Source: Bacteroidales bacterium
GTDB taxonomy: Bacteria > Bacteroidota > Bacteroidia > Bacteroidales > WCHB1-69
Assembly (NCBI GenBank): GCA_024682995.1
Contig: JAIKYR010000116.1
Span: 1 to 42,890, forward strand
Direction: 5' to 3'
DNA: 42,890 bases
Below, piece after piece: positions 1 through 7,728 of the stretch. The position numbers were made by a program, and so were the translations under genes. Under the pieces are notes generated by a model. It made no database searches. It saw nothing but the letters and a program-made list of their open reading frames with translations, and had not been told where the DNA came from. How positions within the stretch are numbered: position 1 is the stretch's first letter; the number at the start of each line of letters is the position of its first letter.

Positions 1-4
1 ATTG

Positions 5-44
5 TTAATTATTAATTATTAATTATTAATTATTAATTATTAAT
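5..44. repeat. Heptamer tandem array, TTAATTA x5.7
   Basis: Five perfect copies of TTAATTA plus a partial sixth run up to 8 bp short of the pfkA stop codon. The array lies downstream of pfkA, which is on the minus strand, and begins at or before the window edge, so its full length is unknown. The same heptamer makes up the right arm of the cassette at 16279-16320. Confidence 0.9.
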
Positions 45-51
45 CGAACCA

Positions 52-1152
52 CTAGTCCCCAAACGCCATGCCCACGCTGCGGGCGGTGTGGATGAGGAAG
101 TCCTTGTCGGGGCACACTAAATGTGGGCTTTTCAGGGCGTCGGCAAGGGGCACGCTGGAAATGTTGGGGTGGCGGTACACGACCAGCTGGCCGTACTGTT
201 TGTCCTTGACCAGCTCGAAGGCCTTGACGCCGAACTCGGTGGCCAGGATGCGGTCGTAGGCCACGGGGGTGCCGCCGCGCTGCAGGTGTCCGAGCACGGT
301 CACGCGCACGTCATGCTCGATGCCGAGTTCCAGCAACTCCTGCCGTAGCACTTCGCCCACGCCGCCTAATTTGATGTGGCGGTCGCCGACAGCGGTGGGT
401 GCCTGGCCGGTGACTTTCCCGTCGGCTTTCTTGGCTCCTTCCGCGATGACGATGTTGCAGAAGCCCATGCCGTTTTGGTAGCGTGTTTCGATTTTTTCTG
501 CAATTTTACGGGGATCGTAGGGAATTTCGGGGATGATGCACACCTCCGCGCCGCCGGCGATGGCCGTGTGGAGGGCAATCCAGCCGGCATCGCGGCCCAT
601 CACCTCCATGATGAAGACGCGGTTGTGGCTCTCCGCCGTGGTCACTAACTTGTCGAATGCTTCGGTGGCAATCTGCACGGCCGTCTGGAAACCGAAGGTG
701 AAGTCGGTGGAGGAGAGGTCGTTGTCGATGGTCTTGGGCACGCCCACCACGGGGATGCCCATCTCCATGAGTTTCAGGGAGATGCCTTGCGAGCCGTCGC
801 CGCCGATGTTGATGACGGCGTCAAAGCCCATCTCCTCCAGGCGCTGTTTCATCAGCTGCGAGCGGTCTTCCATCACCCATGAGCCGTCGGGCTGCTTCAC
901 GGGGAAGTGGAAGGGACCGCCCTTGTTGGTGGTCTTGATGATGGTGCCGCCCTTGACGTGCAGTCCGGAGACCATCTGCTCCGTGAGGCGTACAATTTCG
1001 ATGTTGTCTTTCAGAATCCCGTTGAAGGATTCGATGCAACCGTATATTTCCCAGTCGGTTTCTTGTGCGGCCCTCTTCACGATGCCGCGGATTACTGCGT
1101 TGAGGCCCGGACAGTCGCCGCCGCCCGTTGCCACGAGAATCTTATGTGCCAT
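52..1152 (-). CDS. pfkA: 6-phosphofructokinase (PfkA family)
   Basis: Cytosolic glycolytic enzyme that phosphorylates fructose 6-phosphate to fructose 1,6-bisphosphate. The 366-residue protein opens with the phosphate-binding loop GGGDCPGLNA (residues 10-19), followed by GGDGS (117-121), the catalytic PKTIDND (139-145) and the substrate-binding MGRDAGW (185-191). Position 120 (E. coli 104) is Gly, as in ATP enzymes, but position 140 (E. coli 124) is Lys, as in pyrophosphate enzymes. This mixed pair is known in some ATP-dependent enzymes of plants and trypanosomatids, so ATP is the likelier donor, without certainty. The ATG lies 24 nt from a TATCTTTG box on the minus strand. The gene is monocistronic within what is visible. 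Confidence 0.93.
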   Translation of the reverse strand: MAHKILVATGGGDCPGLNAVIRGIVKRAAQETDWEIYGCIESFNGILKDNIEIVRLTEQMVSGLHVKGGTIIKTTNKGGPFHFPVKQPDGSWVMEDRSQLMKQRLEEMGFDAVINIGGDGSQGISLKLMEMGIPVVGVPKTIDNDLSSTDFTFGFQTAVQIATEAFDKLVTTAESHNRVFIMEVMGRDAGWIALHTAIAGGAEVCIIPEIPYDPRKIAEKIETRYQNGMGFCNIVIAEGAKKADGKVTGQAPTAVGDRHIKLGGVGEVLRQELLELGIEHDVRVTVLGHLQRGGTPVAYDRILATEFGVKAFELVKDKQYGQLVVYRHPNISSVPLADALKSPHLVCPDKDFLIHTARSVGMAFGD

Positions 1153-1175
1153 AGTCAGTTCTTGTTTGAAAGCGG

Positions 1176-1183
1176 CAAAGATA
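1176..1183 (-). promoter_or_regulatory. Promoter -7 box of pfkA
   Basis: TATCTTTG on the minus strand matches the Bacteroidota -7 consensus TAnnTTTG and lies 24 nt upstream of the pfkA start. No convincing -33 TTTG was seen at the usual spacing. Confidence 0.7.
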
Positions 1184-1279
1184 CGAATAAAACGAACACG
1201 GAGGGTGCTTGTTTTTTTTGAAGTAAAGCTATATGATTTTTGGAAAAATCGTATTTTTATTGCCTAAAATACAATCGCC

Positions 1280-1399
1280 ATGATGAAAAAATACTTTCTT
1301 CTTATTATTCAAATTTTTGTTATGGGTGCAATATGCGCCCAGTCGCCGCTTGTCTGCACGTATGACTTTATATCCGGCATCAATGGTATCAGTCTTTAA
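1280..1399 (+). CDS. Possible 39-residue secreted peptide or gene remnant
   Basis: A short frame starts with Met-Met-Lys-Lys, followed by a hydrophobic stretch and an Ala-Gln cleavage-like site near residue 20, which is the pattern of a Sec signal peptide. It then ends after only about 18 further residues at TAA (1397-1399). Translation beyond that stop stays open in the same frame to 1612 and includes a second signal-like segment. It may be a tiny exported peptide, or the 5' end of a gene broken by a nonsense mutation. No family is recognised. Confidence 0.25.
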   Translation: MMKKYFLLIIQIFVMGAICAQSPLVCTYDFISGINGISL

Positions 1400-1441
1400 G
1401 ACATACATTTATGGCATTTATGGAAAATAAATAGAAATGTT

Positions 1442-1612
1442 GTGAAGTCAAATATCCTGTTTTTGGTAATGTTATTGTCTGCAAGTCTTTGTTCTGTCCA
1501 GCAGCGATGCAATTGTCAAATCGTTGAGAAAAAATTGGGTGATGACAGAGTCGTTGATCCATTGTCCGCACTAATGTGCGGGCAAGGAAAAATTACCTTT
1601 TCCCGCATCTGA
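1442..1612 (+). CDS. Possible 56-residue secreted peptide (GTG start)
   Basis: This frame lies in the same reading frame as the one ending at 1399. From a GTG start it encodes Lys-Ser-Asn, a hydrophobic segment of about 14 residues, a cleavage-like Cys-Ser-Val-Gln, and then a polar region with three further cysteines (residues 23, 25 and 46). The hairpin-forming bases at 1566-1606 fall inside its 3' end. No ATG is available in frame after the upstream stop, so either GTG is used or the region is the tail of a decayed gene. The opposite strand is also open across part of this region but encodes nothing recognisable. Confidence 0.2.
   Translation: MKSNILFLVMLLSASLCSVQQRCNCQIVEKKLGDDRVVDPLSALMCGQGKITFSRI
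1566..1606. other. Overlapping alternative hairpins upstream of rplY
   Basis: CCGCAC (1566-1571) pairs with GTGCGG (1576-1581) across a TAAT loop. GCGGG (1578-1582) plus AAGG (1584-1587) can instead pair with CCTT (1596-1599) plus CCCGC (1602-1606). The two folds share bases and exclude each other. No U-tract of terminator quality follows. They lie upstream of the rplY -7 box. Confidence 0.45.
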
Positions 1613-1644
1613 AATCCCGAAGCGGATGGTATGGATTTTTTTTG

Positions 1645-1652
1645 TATTTTTG
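1645..1652 (+). promoter_or_regulatory. Promoter -7 box of rplY
   Basis: TATTTTTG matches TAnnTTTG and is 51 nt upstream of the rplY ATG. It probably drives rplY and the foldase gene that follows. No clear -33 element is seen. Confidence 0.65.
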
Positions 1653-1703
1653 CCGCCGTTTTTAAAATACCCAAAATATTAATCATTTAAAAATCAAAAA
1701 GTA

Positions 1704-2297
1704 ATGAAATCAGTATCTATTAGCGGTTCCCTCCGTGGGAACGTAGGGAAAAAAGATGCAAAAAACCAACGTAACCAGGGCATGATCCCTTGCGTGTTGT
1801 ACGGCGGAAAAGAGCAGAAACTCTTCGTCGTGGAAGAGAGACAGTTCCAAAAACTGCTCTATGTCCCCGATGTGCTCTATGTCGATCTCGACATTGACGG
1901 CTTTGTCACCCGCGCCATCGTGCAAGAAACGCAATTCCACCCGATTACGGATAAACTCCTGCATGTTGACTTCCTTGAAATCGTGGACGGCAAGCCCATC
2001 ACCATCGAGCTCCCCTTCATGTTGAAGGGCACATCCCCGGGCGTCCTCAAGGGCGGTTCCCTCCAGAAGAGAGTGCGCAAACTCAAAGTGCGTGGCCTGC
2101 TTGAGAACATCCCCGAGAATATTGTGGCTGACATTTCCAACATGGAAATCAACGATATGATCAAGATCGGCGACATCCATATCGACAATCTGGAAATCGT
2201 TGACAATGCCAACAAGGTTATCGTCTCCGTCAATCCGACCCGTAACGCCGTGGTTGAAGCTGCTGAGGGTGAGGCTGAAGAGGGCGCTGAGGCCTAA
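1704..2297 (+). CDS. rplY: 50S ribosomal protein L25/general stress protein Ctc
   Basis: L25 binds 5S rRNA in the large subunit. At 197 residues this is the long, two-domain Ctc form rather than the roughly 95-residue E. coli form. The N-terminal RNA-binding beta-barrel (about residues 1-93) contains the typical IPCVLYGG and the LLHVDFLEI segment. A second beta domain follows (about 94-183), and the end is an acidic Ala/Glu tail. It stands 54 nt ahead of a PpiD-like foldase gene in the same direction and probably shares its transcript. This gene is not normally part of the spc operon, so its position just ahead of rpmD is incidental or a rearrangement. Confidence 0.93.
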   Translation: MKSVSISGSLRGNVGKKDAKNQRNQGMIPCVLYGGKEQKLFVVEERQFQKLLYVPDVLYVDLDIDGFVTRAIVQETQFHPITDKLLHVDFLEIVDGKPITIELPFMLKGTSPGVLKGGSLQKRVRKLKVRGLLENIPENIVADISNMEINDMIKIGDIHIDNLEIVDNANKVIVSVNPTRNAVVEAAEGEAEEGAEA

Positions 2298-2351
2298 TCA
2301 TCAACCCATTCCTTTTATATATAATATTGTAAACATTTAAAATCAGAAAAT

Positions 2352-4517
2352 ATGGCAGCAATTGGTGCAATTCGCAAACACGGTGTCGCGTTGATGATTA
2401 TCATCGGCTTGGCCTTACTTGCCTTCATCTTGGGCGACCTTTCCCAAGTGACCCGTACTTTCTCTAACAAATATGTGATGGCGAAGGTGGACGGAAAGAA
2501 GATGGATAACGTCTATAGCGAACAGTACGAGCAGAATACTGCGTTGATGAGACTCCTCCAGAAGAAGTCCTCTTTCGACGAGAATGAAACCTACCAAATC
2601 CATGAGATGACCTGGCGTCAGATGCTTCAGGATGCCATCATGGACAAACAGCTCAAGGCCCTCGGTATGGCCTACACCTCCCAGATGGTGGAGGATTTCA
2701 AGGCCGACATGGTCGCCAGCCTGAACACGCAGCAGCCTAACCAGTATCTGATGCAATTCGCACAGGCGCTGGCTGAGCAGTTCGGTCCTGAAAACGCCAT
2801 GGCCATTCTCGCCAACATCGAGGAATATGGCAACAACGACCAGACGAAGGAGCTGTATAACGCATACAAGGCCATCGTCCGCTTCGCCCTCTCGGCGGAG
2901 AAGTCCAACCACTACTTCTCTTTGGTGCAGGGCTCCCTCTACTTCTCGGATGCCGCCGCCAAGCAGCTGGCTAACGACAACGCCATGGCTATGACACAGC
3001 TTATGATGGTGAATCCGCAGTTGCCGGCGTTCAACGACCTTAACGCCAAGCCGTCCGACAAGGAGATGAAGGATTTCTATAATACCCATAAGAAAGATCT
3101 GTTCACCTCTTACGAGCAGGATCGTGACATTGACGTGGCTGTGTTCCCCATCAATCCCACTCCTAAGGATTTGCAGGATATCGAGGATACCGTCCGCGCT
3201 GACTACCAGCGTTTCGCCTCTATGGCCTCCCTGCTGGACTACAGCATTGAGAAGGGCATCGGCTCCGTGGACAGCACGTTCTACAAGAAAGATGATATCC
3301 AACTGGACATCCTGGACAGCCTGATCTTCAAGATGCCGGTGGGTTCCTACATCGAGCCGTTCACCTACGAGAATGCCAAATGGTATTTCGGCAAGGTTTA
3401 CGGCGGTGCTTCCCGTCCTGACTCTGTGTTCGTGGCTACGATTGAACTTCCGTTCAAGACCTCCCAGAACACGACAGCCACATACACGAAGAAACAGGCC
3501 CGTCTGCTTGCTGACAGCCTGAAGAACGTGATTGCCAGCCGTCAGGCTTCCATCTTTGAACTCCAACTCAACTACCTCAATGGCCGTGAGCGTACCGACA
3601 GTACGTTCTGGTTGCCGGAAAGAGGCACAATCGCCTCCCTCTATAACGAGTTGGTTGCCACGCCCGATGGCGGTCTCTATGTGTATGCCGCCCCCGGTGG
3701 TTACATCGTTTTCCAGGTGATGCAGCGTACCCAGCTGATTGAGAAGAGACAGTTCGTGCTCTATGATTACGACATTGCCGCTTCCGAGGCTACCTTCAAC
3801 AGCATCAAGTCCCAGGCCAACCAGTTCGCCGCTGCCATCTCTTCGGACGCCGAGCTGATTGCCGAGGCTGCCAAGAAGGGTATCCAGACGGTGAACGGAA
3901 CGCATGTGCTTTCCATGGCTACGAATATCGGCCAGCTGCCCAACTGCCGCGACATCGTGAGCTGGGCTTTCGCTGATGGCACAAAGAAGGATGATATCTC
4001 TGATGTGATCAATGTGGACAGAATGTTCTTCGCCGTGGCCGCCAACAAGACCGTCCGCAAGGTGGGTGTGCAGAAGTTCGAGAACGTCAAGGCCGACATT
4101 GAGGCTATGCTGACGGCTGAGAAGAAGGCTGAGATGGTGGCCGAGATGGTCAACAAGGATCTGGCATCCTCCTCTATGGAGGCTGTTGCCCAGAAGTATT
4201 CCACTCAGCTGATGGACAGCGTGATGCTCTATTTCGCAGGTGACATGTACCAGAACCGTGGTGTGGAGGCTAAGGCCATTGGCAAGATTTTCACGTTGCC
4301 GGCCAATAAGCCGACGGCGGTTTCCGGTCGCAACATGGTGTATGTGGCCAATGTGCAGCAGACCACTACGGGTGCCGCCACCCCGGGATACATGCTGGAG
4401 AAGAACATGCTCCGCAACGTCATGATGGGCCGCGAGCGTGGTGAGGCCACCCTGATGACCTACCTGATCCAGAACACCCCGATCATTGACAACCGTTACA
4501 AATTCTATCAGAAATAG
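2352..4517 (+). CDS. PpiD/SurA-like periplasmic foldase
   Basis: Predicted inner-membrane-anchored periplasmic chaperone of the SurA_N/PpiD type. The 721-residue protein has a short cytoplasmic N-terminus, one membrane helix (about residues 12-31), and then a long periplasmic part. The opening Ile-Arg-Lys-His-Gly followed by a membrane helix and a Gly-Asp-Leu-rich start of the periplasmic region is typical of Bacteroidota PpiD homologues, and the N-terminal helical region is SurA_N-like. I do not see a clear conserved parvulin active site, so it may act as a holdase rather than an isomerase. It follows rplY and is closed by a strong terminator at 4542-4573. Codon use matches the highly expressed neighbours. 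Confidence 0.8.
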   Translation: MAAIGAIRKHGVALMIIIGLALLAFILGDLSQVTRTFSNKYVMAKVDGKKMDNVYSEQYEQNTALMRLLQKKSSFDENETYQIHEMTWRQMLQDAIMDKQLKALGMAYTSQMVEDFKADMVASLNTQQPNQYLMQFAQALAEQFGPENAMAILANIEEYGNNDQTKELYNAYKAIVRFALSAEKSNHYFSLVQGSLYFSDAAAKQLANDNAMAMTQLMMVNPQLPAFNDLNAKPSDKEMKDFYNTHKKDLFTSYEQDRDIDVAVFPINPTPKDLQDIEDTVRADYQRFASMASLLDYSIEKGIGSVDSTFYKKDDIQLDILDSLIFKMPVGSYIEPFTYENAKWYFGKVYGGASRPDSVFVATIELPFKTSQNTTATYTKKQARLLADSLKNVIASRQASIFELQLNYLNGRERTDSTFWLPERGTIASLYNELVATPDGGLYVYAAPGGYIVFQVMQRTQLIEKRQFVLYDYDIAASEATFNSIKSQANQFAAAISSDAELIAEAAKKGIQTVNGTHVLSMATNIGQLPNCRDIVSWAFADGTKKDDISDVINVDRMFFAVAANKTVRKVGVQKFENVKADIEAMLTAEKKAEMVAEMVNKDLASSSMEAVAQKYSTQLMDSVMLYFAGDMYQNRGVEAKAIGKIFTLPANKPTAVSGRNMVYVANVQQTTTGAATPGYMLEKNMLRNVMMGRERGEATLMTYLIQNTPIIDNRYKFYQK

Positions 4518-4541
4518 ACATTTTCTTATATTGATTGAGAG

Positions 4542-4573
4542 GGTGTCCGGCATGTTCGGACACCCTTTTTTTA
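4542..4573 (+). terminator. Intrinsic terminator after the PpiD-like gene
   Basis: A perfect 9-bp stem (4542-4550 with 4558-4566), a 7-nt loop and seven T residues. It separates the rplY-foldase unit from the ribosomal operon downstream. Confidence 0.92.
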
Positions 4574-4603
4574 TGGGGGTGAAAAATATCCACAAGAAAA
4601 TGT

Positions 4604-4631
4604 TGATGGTATGAAAAAAAATGTATCTTTG
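4604..4631 (+). promoter_or_regulatory. Promoter of the rpmD-rplQ operon
   Basis: TTG at 4604-4606 and TATCTTTG at 4624-4631 are separated by 17 bp, close to the Bacteroidota -33/-7 arrangement. It lies right after a terminator, and the next gene (rpmD) starts 220 nt later, so transcripts should carry a leader of about 210 nt. Confidence 0.75.
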
Positions 4632-4637
4632 CACGCT

Positions 4638-4850
4638 TTTTAGAAGTGAAATGGATTGTGGGGTAGGGCTTGTGGCGCAAGAGTGTGTAACTGCTTGATT
4701 TCACGGACTGTATTGAAATAGGAGAAGACAGAAGGGTAGGGGTTTCTTATGGTTTACGAATGATAGAATAGTTGCATTTTGCTTCCAAAAGTGCGCTATT
4801 TTTTTTTTGAAAGTAATCAATAATTAATCAATAAAATAAAATTTGAAGGG
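4638..4850 (+). promoter_or_regulatory. Long untranslated leader of the rpmD operon
   Basis: This stretch of about 210 nt has no coding frame of note. GTGAAAT (4646-4652) is exactly complementary to ATTTCAC (4698-4704), enclosing a small CTTG/CAAG hairpin. An A/T-rich tract precedes the rpmD start. It could be an autoregulatory ribosomal-protein leader, but no known leader class is recognised. Confidence 0.4.
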
Positions 4851-5030
4851 ATGAAAAAGATTAAAATTACACAAGTTAGAAGTGCGGTTGACAGACCTAT
4901 CCGTCAAAAAAGATCGTTGGAAGCCTTAGGCATCCGGAAAATGCACCAGACTGTAGAACATGAGGCCACGCCCCAGATCCTGGGTATCGTGGACGCCGTC
5001 AAGCATTTGGTTTCAGTAGAAGAATTATAA
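4851..5030 (+). CDS. rpmD: 50S ribosomal protein L30
   Basis: The 59-residue protein has the standard L30 fold length. It starts KKIKITQVRS, contains the conserved IRQKRSLEALGIRKMH segment, and ends in a short hydrophobic helix. It belongs to the large subunit. It is the first gene after the promoter at 4604-4631 and is followed 31 nt later by rplO, the conserved spc-operon order. In most bacteria rpsE lies immediately upstream; here a terminator and a foldase gene are found instead. Confidence 0.95.
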   Translation: MKKIKITQVRSAVDRPIRQKRSLEALGIRKMHQTVEHEATPQILGIVDAVKHLVSVEEL

Positions 5031-5061
5031 CGAGATTAATAACAGTTGAAATTTAGAAACG

Positions 5062-5523
5062 ATGAATTTACACAACTTAAAACCAGCAGCAAACTCAACA
5101 CACAGAGACAGAAGAATAGGCAGAGGACAGGGCTCCGGCAAGGGAGGCACGTCCACACGTGGTAATAAAGGTGCTAAGTCACGTTCCGGTTACAGCCGCA
5201 AGATCGGTTTCGAAGGTGGTCAGATGCCCATCTACCGTATCCTGCCCAAGAGAGGTTTCAAGAACATCAACCGCGTGGAATACAACGCCATCAACATAAG
5301 CACTTTGCAGCACCTCGCTGAGAAGAACATCACCGACATCGATCGCGATGTTCTGATTGCCAACGGTTTGGCGAAGAAGAACGACCTGATCGCCATCCTG
5401 GCCAAGGGTGAGCTCACCGCCAAGGTGAATGTGAAGGCTGACAAATATTCCGCTAAGGCCAAGGCTGCCATCGAGCAGGTTGGCGGCACGGCAGCGTTAG
5501 TCAATGCCCCTGTTGCAGAGTAA
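5062..5523 (+). CDS. rplO: 50S ribosomal protein L15
   Basis: L15 is a late-assembling large-subunit protein. The 153-residue sequence has the diagnostic Gly/Arg/Lys-rich N-terminal extension (GRGQGSGKGG and the following GNKGAKSRSGYS), then FEGGQMPIYRILPKRGF, and a globular C-terminal half ending in an Ala/Val-rich segment. Length is normal. It lies between rpmD and secY, as in the spc operon. Confidence 0.97.
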   Translation: MNLHNLKPAANSTHRDRRIGRGQGSGKGGTSTRGNKGAKSRSGYSRKIGFEGGQMPIYRILPKRGFKNINRVEYNAINISTLQHLAEKNITDIDRDVLIANGLAKKNDLIAILAKGELTAKVNVKADKYSAKAKAAIEQVGGTAALVNAPVAE

Positions 5524-5548
5524 GTTTTTAATTTAATCACTTTTTCTC

Positions 5549-6910
5549 ATGAAAAAATTTATTGAAACGATACAAAACATTTTCAGGATTGAAGACCTCC
5601 GTAAGAGAATCCTCTATACGCTCTTCATCATCCTGATTTACCGTTTCGGTGCCCACGTGGTGCTTCCGGGTATCAATCCCGGCGGTCTTTCCGCCTTCAC
5701 CAGTGCCGCGCAGAAGGGTATCTTCGGTATGATCGACCTCTTCTCGGGTGGTGCATTCTCCAACGCCTCCATCTTTGCATTGGGTATCATGCCGTACATC
5801 TCCGCATCCATCGTGGTGCAGTTGCTCACGTTGGCTGTGCCTTATTTCCAGCGTTTGCAGAAAGAGGGTGAGAGTGGCCGTAAGAAAATCAACCAGATCA
5901 CGCGTTACCTCACGGTGATCGTGCTGGCCATCCAGGCTCCCGCCTACATTGCCAACCTCGTCAACCAATTCCCGGGCGCCATCGCCCCGTCCATGCTGGA
6001 ACACCACGTGCTGGGCTTCACGGCCTTCGGCTTCACGGCTTTCATCCTTTTGATCGCCGCCACGCTCTTCATCATGTGGTTGGGTGAGCGTATCACCGAC
6101 AACGGTATTGGCAACGGTATCTCCATGATCATTATGATCGGTATCATCGCCCGTTTCCCCTTCGCTATCAAGGCCGAGTTTGTGGCCCGTATCAGTGAGA
6201 TGAACGGTGGTCCTATCGTTTTCATCATCGAGATTGTGCTGATGATGATCATCATCGCCCTCTGTATCCTCCTCGTGCAGGGTACCCGCCGCGTTCCGGT
6301 CCAATACGCCAAGCGTGTGGTCGGCAACAAACAGTACGGTGGTGTCCGCAACTATCTGCCCCTCAAGGTTAACGCCGCCGGCGTTATGCCTATCATCTTC
6401 GCCCAGGCACTCATGTTCATCCCCCCGATGATCTTCGCCAACGCTTCCCAGGAATCCATTTCCGGCTTCTGGGGCAGCTTCCTCGATTACAACCGTTTGG
6501 GCTATAACGTGATTTATTTCATTTTGATTATACTGTTCACCTATTTCTATACGGCTATCACCATCAATCCGCAGCAGATTGCCGAGGATTTGAAGAAGAA
6601 CGGTGGTTTCATCCCGGGTACGAAACCTGGCAAGCAGACCGCCGAGCTGATTGACAACATCATGTCCCGTATCACGCTCCCGGGATCCATCTTCCTGGGT
6701 ATCGTCGCTGTGCTGCCGGCCATCGTCCGTATGTTCGGCGTCAACCAGCAGTTCGCTCAGTTCTTCGGCGGCACGTCCCTGATCATTATGGTCGGTGTGG
6801 TGCTGGATACGCTGCAGCAGATTGAGAGCCATCTTCTGATGAGACATTACGACGGTCTCACCAAGTCGGGCCGCATCAAAGGCCGTATGGGTGGTGTTTA
6901 CGGAGGTTAA
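5549..6910 (+). CDS. secY: Protein translocase subunit SecY
   Basis: The channel subunit of the SecYEG translocon in the inner membrane. The 453-residue protein has about ten hydrophobic segments. The first follows the FRIEDLRKRILYTL entry, and the plug-region motif appears in GGALSAFTS-like form (here PGGLSAFTSAA). The cytoplasmic loop with VQGTRRVPVQYAKR (about residues 243-256) is the conserved C4-C5 region that contacts ribosome and SecA. It sits 25 nt after rplO and 8 nt before map, an arrangement typical of the operon. Confidence 0.97.
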   Translation: MKKFIETIQNIFRIEDLRKRILYTLFIILIYRFGAHVVLPGINPGGLSAFTSAAQKGIFGMIDLFSGGAFSNASIFALGIMPYISASIVVQLLTLAVPYFQRLQKEGESGRKKINQITRYLTVIVLAIQAPAYIANLVNQFPGAIAPSMLEHHVLGFTAFGFTAFILLIAATLFIMWLGERITDNGIGNGISMIIMIGIIARFPFAIKAEFVARISEMNGGPIVFIIEIVLMMIIIALCILLVQGTRRVPVQYAKRVVGNKQYGGVRNYLPLKVNAAGVMPIIFAQALMFIPPMIFANASQESISGFWGSFLDYNRLGYNVIYFILIILFTYFYTAITINPQQIAEDLKKNGGFIPGTKPGKQTAELIDNIMSRITLPGSIFLGIVAVLPAIVRMFGVNQQFAQFFGGTSLIIMVGVVLDTLQQIESHLLMRHYDGLTKSGRIKGRMGGVYGG

Positions 6911-6918
6911 TAGAAGAC

Positions 6919-7716
6919 ATGTTCAGAAGAATCAAATATAAATCCGAAGCCGACTTTGCCAAGTTGAGACAAAGTGCCCGAGTGGTGGCTGTGACCCTCG
7001 CGGAGGTGGCGAAGCATATCCGTCCGGGTGTGCCGCTCACCTACCTCGACCAGATTGGGGAGGAGTGTATCCGCGACCATCACGCGATTCCCTCCTTCAA
7101 GGGTTTCGAAGGCTATCCCGCCGCACTCTGTCTCTCGGTGAATGACGTGGTGGTTCACGGCATCCCCAAAGCGGGCATGTACCTGAACGACGGCGACATC
7201 CTGTCGGTGGATTGTGGGGCTCTTCTGGACGGTTTTCATGGTGATTTCGCCTACACGTTCGCCGTTGGGGAGGTTTCCGAGGAGGTCCGTCTGCTGATGG
7301 AACGAACCAAGGAATCCCTTAACAAGGCCATTGAGGTGGCTGTGGCGGGCAAGACGGTAGGCGACATCGGCCATACGGTGGAGGCATACGTGGGCAAGTA
7401 CAATTACGGTGTGGTTCGCGAGCTCTGCGGCCATGGCATCGGCAAGGACATGCACGAACGTCCCGACATTCCCAATTTCGGCCGGCCCGACAGCGGCGAC
7501 CGTCTGCAGGAGGGCATGTGCATCTGCATCGAGCCGATGATCACGCTCGGCTCCCATAAGATCTATATGGAGAAGGACGGATGGACCATCCGCACCCGCG
7601 ACCACAAGCCTGCCGCCCATTATGAACACCAGTTGGCCATCACCGCCAAGGGAACGGAAGTCATCTCCTCCTACAAACTGATAGGTGAAGTCATCGGAAC
7701 AAACGAACTCTATTAA
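6919..7716 (+). CDS. map: Type I methionine aminopeptidase
   Basis: Removes the initiator Met from nascent proteins. The 265-residue protein shows the five metal ligands of the pita-bread fold: the two Asp in SVDCGALLDGFHGDFAYTF, the His in GHGIGKDMHE, the Glu in CIEPMITLG, and the Glu in HYEHQLAI. It lacks an N-terminal SH3 or zinc domain, as expected for type I. It lies 8 nt after secY and 12 nt before infA and is certainly cotranscribed with them. Confidence 0.96.
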   Translation: MFRRIKYKSEADFAKLRQSARVVAVTLAEVAKHIRPGVPLTYLDQIGEECIRDHHAIPSFKGFEGYPAALCLSVNDVVVHGIPKAGMYLNDGDILSVDCGALLDGFHGDFAYTFAVGEVSEEVRLLMERTKESLNKAIEVAVAGKTVGDIGHTVEAYVGKYNYGVVRELCGHGIGKDMHERPDIPNFGRPDSGDRLQEGMCICIEPMITLGSHKIYMEKDGWTIRTRDHKPAAHYEHQLAITAKGTEVISSYKLIGEVIGTNELY

Positions 7717-7728
7717 AAAGTACAGAAT

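Noticed and set aside
5..44. CRISPR array, suggested by the regular repeats
   Set aside because: Units are 7 bp, contiguous, without spacers, and no cas gene is present.
2415..4634. 739-codon open frame on the minus strand opposite the PpiD-like gene
   Set aside because: It mirrors the codon pattern of the plus-strand gene, is very rich in His/Leu/Val/Gly as expected for a complementary shadow, crosses the terminator, and matches no known family.
4638..4850. tRNA or small structured RNA gene in the rpmD leader
   Set aside because: No cloverleaf with conserved tRNA bases can be drawn; only one 7-bp stem and one small hairpin are evident.
5537..6847. 436-codon minus-strand frame opposite secY
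   Set aside because: It is a shadow of secY, strongly biased to Asp/His/Glu/Arg as the complement of a hydrophobic protein.
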